A DNA stretch of 12,315 nucleotides from DSAD01 sp036825155 (GTDB taxonomy: Bacteria > Desulfobacterota > Desulfomonilia > UBA1062): positions 1 to 12,315 of the forward strand of contig DAISYU010000098.1 of NCBI GenBank assembly GCA_036825155.1, given 5' to 3'. Of this stretch, positions 1-6,746 are shown in pieces; the stretch's first letter is position 1; each line of letters begins with the position of its first letter. The notes beneath the pieces were generated by a model, which was not told the origin of the DNA, did no database searches, and was given only the letters and a program-made list of their open reading frames with translations. The position numbers were made by a program, and so were the translations under genes.

Positions 1-187
1 GATAGCACGATTCCTGTAGGCAAAATCTTCCGGATATAGTATTATATTACAGGATATTATAAAGAAACAGTGGAGGACGGCAGCCACCACTGCCCATCCT
101 CATGACCTTGAGAATCGTCGAAAAGGAAGGACCCCGAAGAATACCCTCCGGGCGTTCGTCGGGAACAGGGAAACCGCATAGTACGCA

Positions 188-215
188 TTGACACGGTATG
201 CGGATACGTTAACAT
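188..215 (+). promoter_or_regulatory. Possible promoter of the small protein gene
   Basis: A perfect TTGACA at 188-193 is followed, after 16 bases, by TAACAT at 210-215, a 4/6 match to a sigma-70 -10 box. The predicted start of transcription lies about 30 bases before the ATG at 252. The upstream 1-187 holds no gene that I can support. It has one short inverted repeat (TCCTGTA at 12-18, TACAGGA at 48-54) of unknown meaning. Confidence 0.35.
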
Positions 216-251
216 GTAATACAACAGAGATATACAAAAGAGGAGAGGACT

Positions 252-536
252 ATGTTTACTGATGATTCCGAGAAAGAAGCCAGGAAAGTCCTTGTTCAGG
301 CAAAGCACACTATCCATGAAGAGACCCTGAAAAAGGTGATTGCAGATCTGGAGTATAATCTGGAACACCACAGCACATACAAGGATATGGAAAGCATCTT
401 TGCCCATGTCAAAGCAAATGCAGCCGCGCTTCTGTTCTTGTGCCAGGAACGCAAACGGGATAGGGCCAAACGCGGACAGGATTTCGACAAGCCCGCTAGC
501 CCGCTCGCACCACCAGGGAGTGATCTCGAGAAATAG
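252..536 (+). CDS. Small uncharacterised helical protein (94 aa)
   Basis: I do not recognise this protein. The ATG is preceded by a good purine-rich ribosome site (AGGAGAGG, 241-248), which is the main reason to believe it is translated. The sequence is charged and looks almost wholly alpha-helical up to about residue 74, with many Lys, Glu and Ala residues and two His-rich spots (HEE near 22, EHHS near 38). A basic stretch (ERKRDRAKRG, about 66-75) follows, then a Pro-rich tail that is probably disordered. There is no signal peptide, membrane segment or Cys motif. It stands alone, about 260 bases before the esterase, so context gives no role. A longer minus-strand frame runs through the same DNA but lacks a ribosome site and also overlaps the esterase gene, so the plus-strand reading is preferred. 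Confidence 0.55.
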   Translation: MFTDDSEKEARKVLVQAKHTIHEETLKKVIADLEYNLEHHSTYKDMESIFAHVKANAAALLFLCQERKRDRAKRGQDFDKPASPLAPPGSDLEK

Positions 537-727
537 GACTTATCGCCGGGCTCAAGAAATCCCTTTCCCCAATGCCGATAAGGCTTGCGGGTTACAAGGT
601 GGTTCAGGATCTGCCTTGGAAAAGGGACTGAGTCATATGGTACAATGATCGTGATGAGTTTGCTCAAAGCGTGATAGCGAAGACATAGGCCGAGACAACC
701 TAAGTACTGTAATTGGTTTATGTAATA

Positions 728-767
728 CGAGGTTTCCTCGCTTGAGAGCGAAATGATCGTTTCAGCG
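728..767. other. Cluster of small hairpins before the esterase gene
   Basis: Three small inverted repeats follow one another: CGAGG-TTT-CCTCG (728-740), CGCT-TGAG-AGCG (739-750) and GAAA-TGATCG-TTTC (750-763). An outer CGCT/AGCG pair (739-742, 764-767) could enclose the last two as an alternative fold. They end about 30 bases before the esterase ATG at 798, so they would lie in its leader if transcription begins upstream. The remainder of the non-coding stretch 537-797 shows no gene. Function unknown; it could be a leader structure or a decayed repeat. Confidence 0.35.
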
Positions 768-797
768 TTTTGATTGTAGTGGTTGAGGAGGGGTGGC

Positions 798-1742
798 ATG
801 CATAAGAATTCTTTTGTTGTTCTAATGGGTTCTGTTCTACTCTTCATAGCAGTCTGCCCGGCTATGGCCGAAGATCCGGTTTTGACCGGCACCCTGTTGC
901 AAGACACCCTCATGCACGATGGAATCAAGCGCGGTTTCCTCGTGTATATGCCTGATGGAGACATTGAAGGCAGGCCCTTAATCCTGGTCCTCCACGGGTC
1001 CAAGGGCAAAGGAAAATCAGTCCGCCAGCAGAGCTGCTATCAATTCGATGCCCTTGCAGACCGGGAAAAATTCATCGTGGTGTATCCCGATGGATACAAA
1101 AAACACTGGAACGGCTGCCGCAGTGCACCCAAAGACAAAGCGCACAAGAAAGACATCGACGATGTCGGATACTTGACCGCCCTGATCGAGATGTGTTGCA
1201 TCAGGTGGCATGCCGATCCTGCACGCGTATACGCAGTGGGTTTTTCCAACGGCGGACACATGTGTTACCGTCTCGCATCCCAGGTGCCGGATAAAATTGC
1301 CGGGATCACTGCAATTGCCGCGAATATGCCTGCTCCTTCCTGGTCGAAATGCCCGGCACCGAAAAATAACCTCCCGGTCATGATCGTAAACGGTACTGAC
1401 GACCCTATCAATCCCTATGACGGCGGCATGGTGAGGCTTTTCCACTTTATAAAAAAGGGGGAGGTGCTCCCAGCCCTGGAATCGGCAAAGGCCTGGCTGA
1501 AACCCGAAGACAAAGAAAGAGATCCCGTGATCGATAGGCCTCTCGATCATGATCCAGAAGACGGGACTGAAGTAGAGATTCTTACCTGGGCCGACTCACG
1601 GGTGAGCCTCTATACCATCCGCGGCGGCGGTCACACCATTCCCGGCGGAGAACAGTACCTGCCGTCATCCATCGTCGGCAGGGTCAGCCATGATATCAAC
1701 ATTGCACAGGAGGTGTGGGGATTCTTTGTCACCGGGCAATAG
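798..1742 (+). CDS. Exported esterase, PHB depolymerase/LpqC-like alpha/beta hydrolase
   Basis: A 314-aa serine hydrolase, probably periplasmic or secreted. The ATG at 798 is chosen over an upstream TTG (783) because GAGGAGGGG stands just before it and the protein then opens with a normal signal peptide: K3, a hydrophobic core at 6-20, and AMA|E cleavage near residue 24. The fold's marks are in order: an oxyanion-type HGS loop (LVLHGS, 64-68), the nucleophile elbow G-F-S-N-G with Ser150, the acid loop NGTDDP with Asp202 the likely catalytic acid, and GGGH with His279. This order and the GGGHTxPGG form are typical of the polyhydroxybutyrate depolymerase / feruloyl esterase (LpqC) family, and the length suits it. 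Several Cys residues (80, 107, 133, 134, 156, 185) could form disulfides outside the cytoplasm. The substrate cannot be told: a short-chain polyester, a feruloyl ester or another ester. A short inverted repeat, ACCGG/CCGGT (1731-1748), spans the stop codon. Confidence 0.8.
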   Translation: MHKNSFVVLMGSVLLFIAVCPAMAEDPVLTGTLLQDTLMHDGIKRGFLVYMPDGDIEGRPLILVLHGSKGKGKSVRQQSCYQFDALADREKFIVVYPDGYKKHWNGCRSAPKDKAHKKDIDDVGYLTALIEMCCIRWHADPARVYAVGFSNGGHMCYRLASQVPDKIAGITAIAANMPAPSWSKCPAPKNNLPVMIVNGTDDPINPYDGGMVRLFHFIKKGEVLPALESAKAWLKPEDKERDPVIDRPLDHDPEDGTEVEILTWADSRVSLYTIRGGGHTIPGGEQYLPSSIVGRVSHDINIAQEVWGFFVTGQ

Positions 1743-1892
1743 TCCGGTATAAGGATATGGACCGTCCTGTCCTGCCAGACTGACCGGGTACATTCTTGGA
1801 GTATTTTCATCGATTCGTTTGGACTGTTGCAGGGTTTTCTGCTATGTCTTCTCAGGCATCACCATGAATACACGCAACTGAGAGACAGCTCG

Positions 1893-2801
1893 ATGAGGCT
1901 CCTGCATTTTATAGAAGATAAGTACTGGCTTTTCTTTGTTCTCGGAATCCTGCTGGGGTTTGTCTTCCCGCAGTCCGGCGAGATTTTCGGTGACCACCTC
2001 ATGTTTGTCCTGATGGTGATCCTGTTCTTCACCTTCATGCGGATGGACTTTACCGAAATGGTCTTTCAGGCAAAGAGACCCCTGCTCTTGAGCTATATCC
2101 TGGTGGGCCAGCTCATTGTCCTGCCGGTCCTGTGCTTCTTTCTTACCTGGACCATGGAACCGGACCTGAGGTTGTCGATATTTCTCCTTGCGGCGCTGCC
2201 TGCAGGAACCGCTGCCCCTGCGCTTACCGAAATCGTCAGGGGAAGGACCACCTTGTCGCTGATAATAACTGTTCTTGCCTACCTTATGGTCCCCATTACC
2301 ATACCGCTGCTGTTCTATGTTTTCTTCTCCACCTGGATCCAGATCGACTACTTCAAGCTGTTTACCCAGCTCGCGCTGTTTATACTCATTCCAATGATCT
2401 GCGCCCGTGTAGTCAGGAGATATTCGACCAGGTTCATCGAAAGGTGGAATATGTGTTTCAAGTCCGTCATGGTTATCCTCATGGCCCTGGTCATCATGGT
2501 CATCATCGGCAAAGAGGCCGATTACATACTAGCACATCCCTCCGAGATGGTCATGCTTCTCGCTATCCTGTTCGTGGTCTTCTTCCTGTTCCAGCTCACT
2601 GGCTATTTCATGGTGTTCTGGATGCATCAGGACGACAAGGTTGCCGTGTCCATAACAAAGTCGGCAATGAACAACGTGCTCGGTATCGTCCTGGCGGCGA
2701 GTTTTTTCAGCCCCAAGGTGGCGCTTATCATGGTCCTGTCAGAGGTTCCGTGGGATGTGATGCCGATGTTCTACAAGCTCTACCGCCGGTATCTTCCGTG
2801 A
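1893..2801 (+). CDS. Bile acid:sodium symporter (BASS) family permease
   Basis: A 302-aa inner-membrane protein with about nine or ten hydrophobic helices and almost no loops. This is the usual size for BASS proteins, which couple Na+ entry to import of organic anions (bile acids in animals; pyruvate, pantothenate and other carboxylates in bacteria and plastids). The segment LPAGTAAPALTEIVRG (about 102-117), followed by TTLSLIITVLAY, matches the family's APGG-x-x-SN...G-x-xxLS region. AMNNVLGIVLA (near 272-282) matches the second conserved unwound-helix region (usually GMQNxGLA). Both carry substitutions, so the Na+ sites may be non-standard. The ATG at 1893 is preferred because the protein then starts directly at the first amphipathic segment; the upstream in-frame TTG at 1827 would add 22 polar residues. 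The ribosome site (GAGAGA, 1880-1885) is weak. It lies 150 bases after the esterase on the same strand and could take up a product of it (inference). Substrate unknown. Confidence 0.75.
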   Translation: MRLLHFIEDKYWLFFVLGILLGFVFPQSGEIFGDHLMFVLMVILFFTFMRMDFTEMVFQAKRPLLLSYILVGQLIVLPVLCFFLTWTMEPDLRLSIFLLAALPAGTAAPALTEIVRGRTTLSLIITVLAYLMVPITIPLLFYVFFSTWIQIDYFKLFTQLALFILIPMICARVVRRYSTRFIERWNMCFKSVMVILMALVIMVIIGKEADYILAHPSEMVMLLAILFVVFFLFQLTGYFMVFWMHQDDKVAVSITKSAMNNVLGIVLAASFFSPKVALIMVLSEVPWDVMPMFYKLYRRYLP

Positions 2802-2807
2802 AAACAA

Positions 2808-2832
2808 CCTGCTGATATCCCGATTCGGCAGG
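2808..2832 (+). terminator. Possible hairpin terminator after the BASS gene
   Basis: CCTGCTGA (2808-2815) and TCGGCAGG (2825-2832) form an 8-bp stem with one U-G wobble around a 9-base loop, 6 bases after the BASS stop codon. No T-run follows, so it may stabilise the 3' end or act with Rho rather than as a classic intrinsic terminator. Confidence 0.4.
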
Positions 2833-2921
2833 ACAGCCGGATTTGATGCATCGAGGCGCACTCTTAGAACAAGCCATAGTGTCTCAAAGCTCGTTCAATT
2901 CAAGATTCGTGGTCTGAAAAA

Positions 2922-2982
2922 GTAACACCAATGTCTGATAGGTAACACTATAACGTTGACACCTTTATTATATTGGTGCTAC
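2922..2982. promoter_or_regulatory. Repeated GTAACAC boxes before cbiM, candidate metal-regulator operator
   Basis: GTAACAC occurs twice in direct orientation (2922-2928 and 2942-2948), exactly 20 bp, or two helical turns, apart. A third copy in inverse orientation, ATTGGTGCTAC (2972-2982), mirrors GTAACACCAAT (2922-2932) with one mismatch. The boxes surround a TTGACA. From memory of comparative genomics, NikR sites in Desulfovibrio-type bacteria are reported as GTGTTAC-N13/14-GTAACAC. The GTAACAC half and the 13-base spacing match here, but the first half points the other way, so assignment to NikR is tentative. The position before a Co/Ni transporter supports a metal-dependent repressor. 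Confidence 0.5.
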
Positions 2983-2985
2983 ATC
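2956..2985 (+). promoter_or_regulatory. Predicted promoter of the cbiMQO operon
   Basis: A perfect TTGACA (2956-2961) is followed by an extended -10 of the form TG-C-TACATC (TG at 2977-2978, hexamer 2980-2985), with an 18-base spacer. The -10 part overlaps the inverse GTGCTAC box, so a protein bound there would block RNA polymerase. The leader to the cbiM ATG would be about 55 bases, too short for a cobalamin riboswitch. Confidence 0.45.
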
Positions 2986-3046
2986 AAATGTATTCATGGG
3001 ATGTTATGATAGTGAGATGTGATAATATCGAGAAGGAGAAATTCTT

Positions 3047-4099
3047 ATGCACATGGCCGATGCTTTGATCACCCCGGTTGTCGGTGGGACGATGTGGGCT
3101 GTTACCGCGTCACTTACCGTGTATTGCGCACACAAGGTTAAAGAGGATCTCGACGAGCGAAAGGTCCCGCTCATGGGTGTACTTGGGGCCTTTATCTTTG
3201 CTGCACAGATGATCAACTTTACGATCCCGGCCACGGGCTCCAGCGGCCACCTCGGCGGGGGCATGATCCTTGCGATCCTTTTGGGGCCACATGCCGCCTT
3301 CCTTGTCATGGCCTCGATCCTGACGGTTCAGGCACTCTTCTTTGCAGACGGGGGTCTTCTGGCTCTGGGGTGCAATATCTTCAACCTCGGGTTCTTCCCC
3401 TGCTTCCTCGCCTATCCGTTCATTTACCGCAAAATAGCAGGAGATGATCCCACAAAGGCCCGGCTCATTACCGGGGCGACCCTGGCATCCATAATCGCAC
3501 TGCAGCTGGGGGCGTTCGGTGTCGTTCTTGAAACCATTGCATCAAACATCAGTGAACTGCCGTTTTCCACCTTTGTGCTGCTCATGCAGCCCATTCACCT
3601 TGCCATCGGTATTGTGGAGGGGCTTGTGACTGCAGCGGTCATCACCTTTGTCTGGAACGCCCGCCCTGAAATTCTGCGGATGGCGCACGAGAGAATAACC
3701 GGCGACTTCTCCATGAAGAAGGTGCTGGCCGGCTTGGCCATAGTTGCCGTCCTGACCGGCGGGATTTTCTCGTGGTTTGCCTCAGCCCATCCCGACGGAC
3801 TCGAGTGGGCCATGTTCCATACCTCCGGGGCCGAAGAGCTAGAACCCGGGGCGAATGCGGCATACGAGGTCCTTGCCGGCGTACAGGAAAAGACCGCGTT
3901 TATGCCTGATTATGGTTTCAGGGAGACCGTATCTGGAGGTGACGAGGGAGAAGAGGCTGAAGAAGTATGGCCTGCAGTCAGTGCCGGTACCACAACGGCA
4001 GGGCTTGTTGGCGGCTTCCTGACCCTCTTGCTTGCAGGACTGATCGGATTCACTCTGAGGCATATCGGGAGAACACGGGAAACAATAACCGGCGCATAG
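3047..4099 (+). CDS. cbiM: ECF-type cobalt/nickel transporter, substrate-binding membrane subunit CbiM fused to a PDGLE (CbiN-like) domain
   Basis: This is the S component of a group I energy-coupling-factor importer; it binds the metal ion in the membrane. The ATG follows a good site (GAAGGAG, 3032-3038) and gives the family's invariant start Met-His-Met-Ala-Asp. In known NikM/CbiM structures the free amino group, His2 and a His in the next conserved loop bind the metal, so this start is well supported. That second His is visible in GSSGHLGGG (His68). CbiM helices cover about 1-210. After a linker a further helix (about 225-246) leads to HPDGLEWA (248-255), the PDGLE motif, then a periplasmic-type stretch including MPDYGF, an acidic run (EEGEEAEE-like, 299-306) and a last helix (about 316-338). 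This second part replaces the separate small CbiN/NikN protein, and no cbiN gene is present. Cobalt and nickel cannot be told apart by sequence alone. Confidence 0.93.
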   Translation: MHMADALITPVVGGTMWAVTASLTVYCAHKVKEDLDERKVPLMGVLGAFIFAAQMINFTIPATGSSGHLGGGMILAILLGPHAAFLVMASILTVQALFFADGGLLALGCNIFNLGFFPCFLAYPFIYRKIAGDDPTKARLITGATLASIIALQLGAFGVVLETIASNISELPFSTFVLLMQPIHLAIGIVEGLVTAAVITFVWNARPEILRMAHERITGDFSMKKVLAGLAIVAVLTGGIFSWFASAHPDGLEWAMFHTSGAEELEPGANAAYEVLAGVQEKTAFMPDYGFRETVSGGDEGEEAEEVWPAVSAGTTTAGLVGGFLTLLLAGLIGFTLRHIGRTRETITGA

Positions 4100-4111
4100 A
4101 CCGGGGAACAA

Positions 4112-4133
4112 GGACTTCCTTGCGGGGAAGTCC
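4112..4133 (+). other. Perfect hairpin between cbiM and cbiQ
   Basis: GGACTTCC (4112-4119) and GGAAGTCC (4126-4133) form a perfect 8-bp stem around a 6-base loop, in the 56-base gap between cbiM and cbiQ. No T-run follows, so it is probably not a terminator. In an operon it may set RNA processing or decay and so the ratio of CbiM to CbiQ/CbiO. Confidence 0.6.
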
Positions 4134-4155
4134 CTGCACATGCTTCAAGGTGAGG

Positions 4156-4980
4156 ATGTTTTTATACATGACAAAGGTTGAGACAGTCCTGGGCTCCATG
4201 AACGGCATGAACGGACTCTCCCGGGGCAATACCTTTATCGGACATCTGGATCCAAGGGCCATGCTCATCACCGCCATGGCATTCATCGTTGTCGTCACCT
4301 CCTTCGGCAAGTACGATATTTTGGGGCTTCTTCCCCTTGTCATCTATCCGGTATCGCTCATGGCCCTGGGCAATGTTTCGTTTCGCAGCATCGGGAAAAA
4401 GCTTGTCTACGTCTCACCGTTCGCCATTGTGATCGGGATATTCAACCCGCTTTTCGACAACCAGATACTTGTACAGATCGGAGATGTGGGCATATCGGGC
4501 GGCTGGGTCTCCTTTGGCGCCATCATGATCAAATTTGTCCTGACCGTGAGTGTCGCGCTGATCCTGGTGGCACTGAGCGGTTTCGAAGAGATATGTCACG
4601 CCCTGGTAAAGCTGAAGGTGCCGAAGGTCTTCGTATCGCAGCTTCTGTTCATGCACCGCTATATCTATGTGATGGCGGATGAGGCCTCACGCATGGTACG
4701 GGCCCATACGCTACGCTCGTTCAAAAGAAGGGGCATGAAGATCAGTGTCTTCTGCTCAATTATCTCACAGCTGCTCCTGCGTACCCTCGATCGTGCACAT
4801 CGTATCCACACTGCAATGGTTTCCCGGGGATTTGCCGGTGAGATCCCGGTCATGCACGGGCTGAAGGCAGCACCAGGGGACGTGGCATTCGTGCTGCTGT
4901 GGTCTGCGTTCTTTGTCCTTGCCCGTCTGTACAACCTCCCTCAGTGGCTCGGGTTCTTTGTCATGGAGGGGCTTACATGA
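4156..4980 (+). CDS. cbiQ: ECF transporter membrane coupling subunit CbiQ (T component)
   Basis: This inner-membrane protein links the metal-binding CbiM to the ATPase CbiO. As started here it has 274 aa, a normal length. AAGGTGAGG (4147-4155) serves either ATG 4156 or ATG 4168; the latter would give 270 aa. Features seen: the family's N-terminal LDPRAML (31-37), hydrophobic helices at about 37-71, 83-98, 118-141 and 244-258, and two cytoplasmic coupling segments with the characteristic Arg-Gly signatures. These are AHTLRSFKRRG (about 183-193) and AMVSRGFAG (about 220-228), which in ECF T-components dock into grooves of the ATPase. The gene overlaps cbiO by four bases (ATGA), indicating coupled translation and fixed stoichiometry. 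Confidence 0.92.
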   Translation: MFLYMTKVETVLGSMNGMNGLSRGNTFIGHLDPRAMLITAMAFIVVVTSFGKYDILGLLPLVIYPVSLMALGNVSFRSIGKKLVYVSPFAIVIGIFNPLFDNQILVQIGDVGISGGWVSFGAIMIKFVLTVSVALILVALSGFEEICHALVKLKVPKVFVSQLLFMHRYIYVMADEASRMVRAHTLRSFKRRGMKISVFCSIISQLLLRTLDRAHRIHTAMVSRGFAGEIPVMHGLKAAPGDVAFVLLWSAFFVLARLYNLPQWLGFFVMEGLT

Positions 4981-5711
4981 GCCATCATATCGTCGAGGCA
5001 CATGACCTGGAGTATACCTATCCTGACGGTACGCAGGCCCTGTCCGGCGTCTCCTTCAGGATCACCCACGGCGAGTCCGTAGGCCTGGTGGGCGCAAACG
5101 GTGCGGGCAAGTCGACCCTTCTCCAGCACCTTTCCGGATGCCTGTTCCCTGTAAGCGGCACCGTGCACATCGGGGACTTTCCGCTGACGAAAAGGAATGT
5201 CGACGATGTACGCCGCCATGTTGGTATGATATTCCAGGATCCGGACGACCAGCTCTTCATGCCGAGCGTCTTCGAAGACGTGGCTTTCGGACCGCTGAAC
5301 CTCGGCATGCCGCCGCAGGAGGTGGAGAAGCGCGTAATGGATGCCCTTGCTGTGGTTGGTGCCACACACCTTGCAAACCGGCCACCGTACAAGATATCCG
5401 GGGGAGAGAAGCGCGCTGTTGCCATTGCAACCGTGCTCTCCATGGCCCCGGACATCCTTGTCCTGGATGAACCCAGCTCCGGGCTTGACCCCAGATCCCG
5501 GCGACAGCTGATAGACCTGTTGAAGGCCTTCACCCACACCAAGATCATTGCCACCCACGATCTCGACCTCGTTATGGACCTGTGTGAAAGGACCATGGTC
5601 ATCAGCAGCGGGCGCATTGTGGCCGATGGACCCACCATGGAGATCTTCAGCGATGAAACCCTCCTTACAGACAACCACCTGGAAAAGCCGCTGCGGATGC
5701 AGGGGGTCTGA
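4977..5711 (+). CDS. cbiO: ECF transporter ATPase CbiO (Co/Ni import)
   Basis: This cytoplasmic ATPase powers CbiMQ; ECF transporters use it as a homodimer when only one ATPase gene is present, as here. The 244-aa protein shows every ABC motif: Walker A GANGAGKST (39-47), Q-loop IFQDPDDQLF with Gln87, signature SGGEKRAVAIA (141-151), Walker B ILVLDEP (160-166) with Glu165 as catalytic base, D-loop SSGLD (167-171) and switch His194 in ATHD. The FQDPDDQLF form with its double Asp is typical of ECF ATPases. The start ATG overlaps the cbiQ stop, and GGAGGGG just upstream serves as the ribosome site. A longer frame starting at 4899 lies inside cbiQ and is not needed. This is the last gene of its operon and faces the minus-strand MBL gene. 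Confidence 0.94.
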   Translation: MSHHIVEAHDLEYTYPDGTQALSGVSFRITHGESVGLVGANGAGKSTLLQHLSGCLFPVSGTVHIGDFPLTKRNVDDVRRHVGMIFQDPDDQLFMPSVFEDVAFGPLNLGMPPQEVEKRVMDALAVVGATHLANRPPYKISGGEKRAVAIATVLSMAPDILVLDEPSSGLDPRSRRQLIDLLKAFTHTKIIATHDLDLVMDLCERTMVISSGRIVADGPTMEIFSDETLLTDNHLEKPLRMQGV

Positions 5712-5799
5712 TTAGTCCGGATCATGGATCCTGGGCCGGATGGGATAGGGCGGCCGGGAATAACCCTCTTGATGAAATCCGGAGTACCGGAGAGTGTAG

Positions 5800-5830
5800 G
5801 CCAGGGTGTCGACACAGTCGGCTCCCTGGC
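5800..5830. terminator. Possible bidirectional hairpin between convergent genes
   Basis: GCCAGGG (5800-5806) and CCCTGGC (5824-5830) form a 7-bp stem around a 17-base loop that holds the palindrome TGTCGACA (5807-5814). It lies between the ends of cbiO and the minus-strand MBL gene, 7 bases from the latter's stop. There is no T-run on either side, so terminator strength is uncertain. Confidence 0.4.
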
Positions 5831-5837
5831 AAAAGGC

Positions 5838-6644
5838 TTATGAAACGGTCTCCAGGAGCGATCTCACCAGGTTGTATGTGGAGAACTGGCCGTTGGTGAA
5901 CTCGGCAAATGAGTGTTCGCCGCCGAATTCCTTGTCCATGATCTCTTCGATGGATGAACCTGATTGGTGAAGCTCCCGTACCTTTGCGGCGAGATTCGTG
6001 AAATAGTCGATGCACCGGCCCAGGGCTTTCCTCCCGTCTTCCACGATCTTTCCCACTGCCGTGAACAGGACAAGTCGCTCTGATGGCAGATCCATGACCC
6101 TGCGCATGGACCGGATGATCTCACCGATATTCTCCTCGGGCCTGATAAACTTCGGCTTCTCCCTGGCAAAGAGATCGCCTGTGAAACACCATCCTTGCTC
6201 AGGCTCGAACAGGCAGATGTGATCCGCACAATGGCCCGGGGTTTGAATGACCTGAAAGGTGTGATGATCTGTCTTTACAGTATTGTTAAGGGGCTTCACT
6301 ATTGTGGGCACCGGGTAGCCCCAGGCGATCTCCTGATAGGGATAGAGGAAGAACCTCTCGGCAATCAGCGGGATGGAAAGGGAGTGCGCAAAGATATCAA
6401 CACCGAGACGCTCCATGATGTCATGATTCCCGCCCATGTGGTCTTCATGGTAGTGGGTGTTGACCACCTGCTTTAGGTGCTTGTCTTCAAGGAAAGAGGC
6501 CAATTCCTGTGAGGTATGGCTGCATCCGGTGTCGATAAGCAGCCCGTCCACCAGGTAGGCCGCCACCCAGTAGACCGGCCTGCCGTCGAGTTCTCTGCTC
6601 ATCCGTATCTGTGTTACCTGTTCAAACTGTGTTGTCTCTATCAC
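5838..6644 (-). CDS. MBL-fold metallohydrolase with an altered last metal site
   Basis: A 268-aa cytoplasmic protein of the metallo-beta-lactamase superfamily. It starts at a GTG (6644) behind GAGGTGAG; no ATG fits better. The metal motifs are visible in order: THYHEDH (His64, His66, Asp68, His69), TPGH (His138) and FTGD (Asp157). The last conserved motif, normally a PGHG-type loop whose His binds the second metal, reads LVLFTAVGKIVEDGRKAL (191-208), with no His. The matching VEDGR context shows that the alignment is right. The enzyme may therefore hold one metal, use another ligand, or be catalytically unusual. The C-terminal helices (210-268) resemble the lid region of thiolesterase- or lactonase-like relatives. 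The gene lies downstream of marR on the same strand, with a copy of the marR palindrome between them, so it is the likely target of that regulator. Substrate unknown. Confidence 0.8.
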   Translation of the reverse strand: MIETTQFEQVTQIRMSRELDGRPVYWVAAYLVDGLLIDTGCSHTSQELASFLEDKHLKQVVNTHYHEDHMGGNHDIMERLGVDIFAHSLSIPLIAERFFLYPYQEIAWGYPVPTIVKPLNNTVKTDHHTFQVIQTPGHCADHICLFEPEQGWCFTGDLFAREKPKFIRPEENIGEIIRSMRRVMDLPSERLVLFTAVGKIVEDGRKALGRCIDYFTNLAAKVRELHQSGSSIEEIMDKEFGGEHSFAEFTNGQFSTYNLVRSLLETVS

Positions 6645-6709
6645 ATCTCACCTCGCATCGTGCTGCGGTGTCCGGTGCAATGAAAAAGCATGTTCATTGC
6701 CGGGATTAA

Positions 6710-6727
6710 TAGTTTTGCACCCAACTA
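6710..6727. promoter_or_regulatory. Second MarR operator copy, before the MBL gene
   Basis: TAGTTTT-GCAC-CCAACTA repeats the architecture of the perfect palindrome before marR (7178-7195): seven-base arms, a 4-base centre and 18 bp in total, with two mismatches in the right arm. It lies in the 102-base gap between marR and the MBL gene, 65 bases before the GTG start. This suggests that the regulator controls an internal promoter for the MBL gene as well as its own. No strong -10/-35 pair is evident nearby. Confidence 0.6.
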
Positions 6728-6746
6728 TCGGTGCTGATAAATCATG

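Noticed and set aside
12..54. Inverted repeat TCCTGTA/TACAGGA at the left edge as an attachment site or IS end
   Set aside because: Only seven bases long, wide spacer, no transposase or integrase nearby.
783..797. TTG start for the esterase
   Set aside because: This stretch contains the ribosome site for the ATG at 798, and the signal peptide starts properly there.
296..1009. 237-codon minus-strand open frame
   Set aside because: It overlaps the start of the esterase and most of the small protein gene, lacks a ribosome site and has no recognisable domain; kept only as a note on the non-coding stretch.
2132..2815. 227-codon plus-strand frame inside the BASS gene
   Set aside because: Its Arg/His/Gly-rich product has no domain, while the other frame encodes a clear membrane protein.
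2802..3046. Cobalamin or NiCo riboswitch before cbiM
   Set aside because: No conserved B12-box-like sequence seen, and the predicted promoter leaves a leader of only about 55 bases.
4941..5815. Two long minus-strand frames opposite cbiO
   Set aside because: Shadows of a fully motif-complete ABC ATPase; composition is Ser/Arg or His-rich nonsense.
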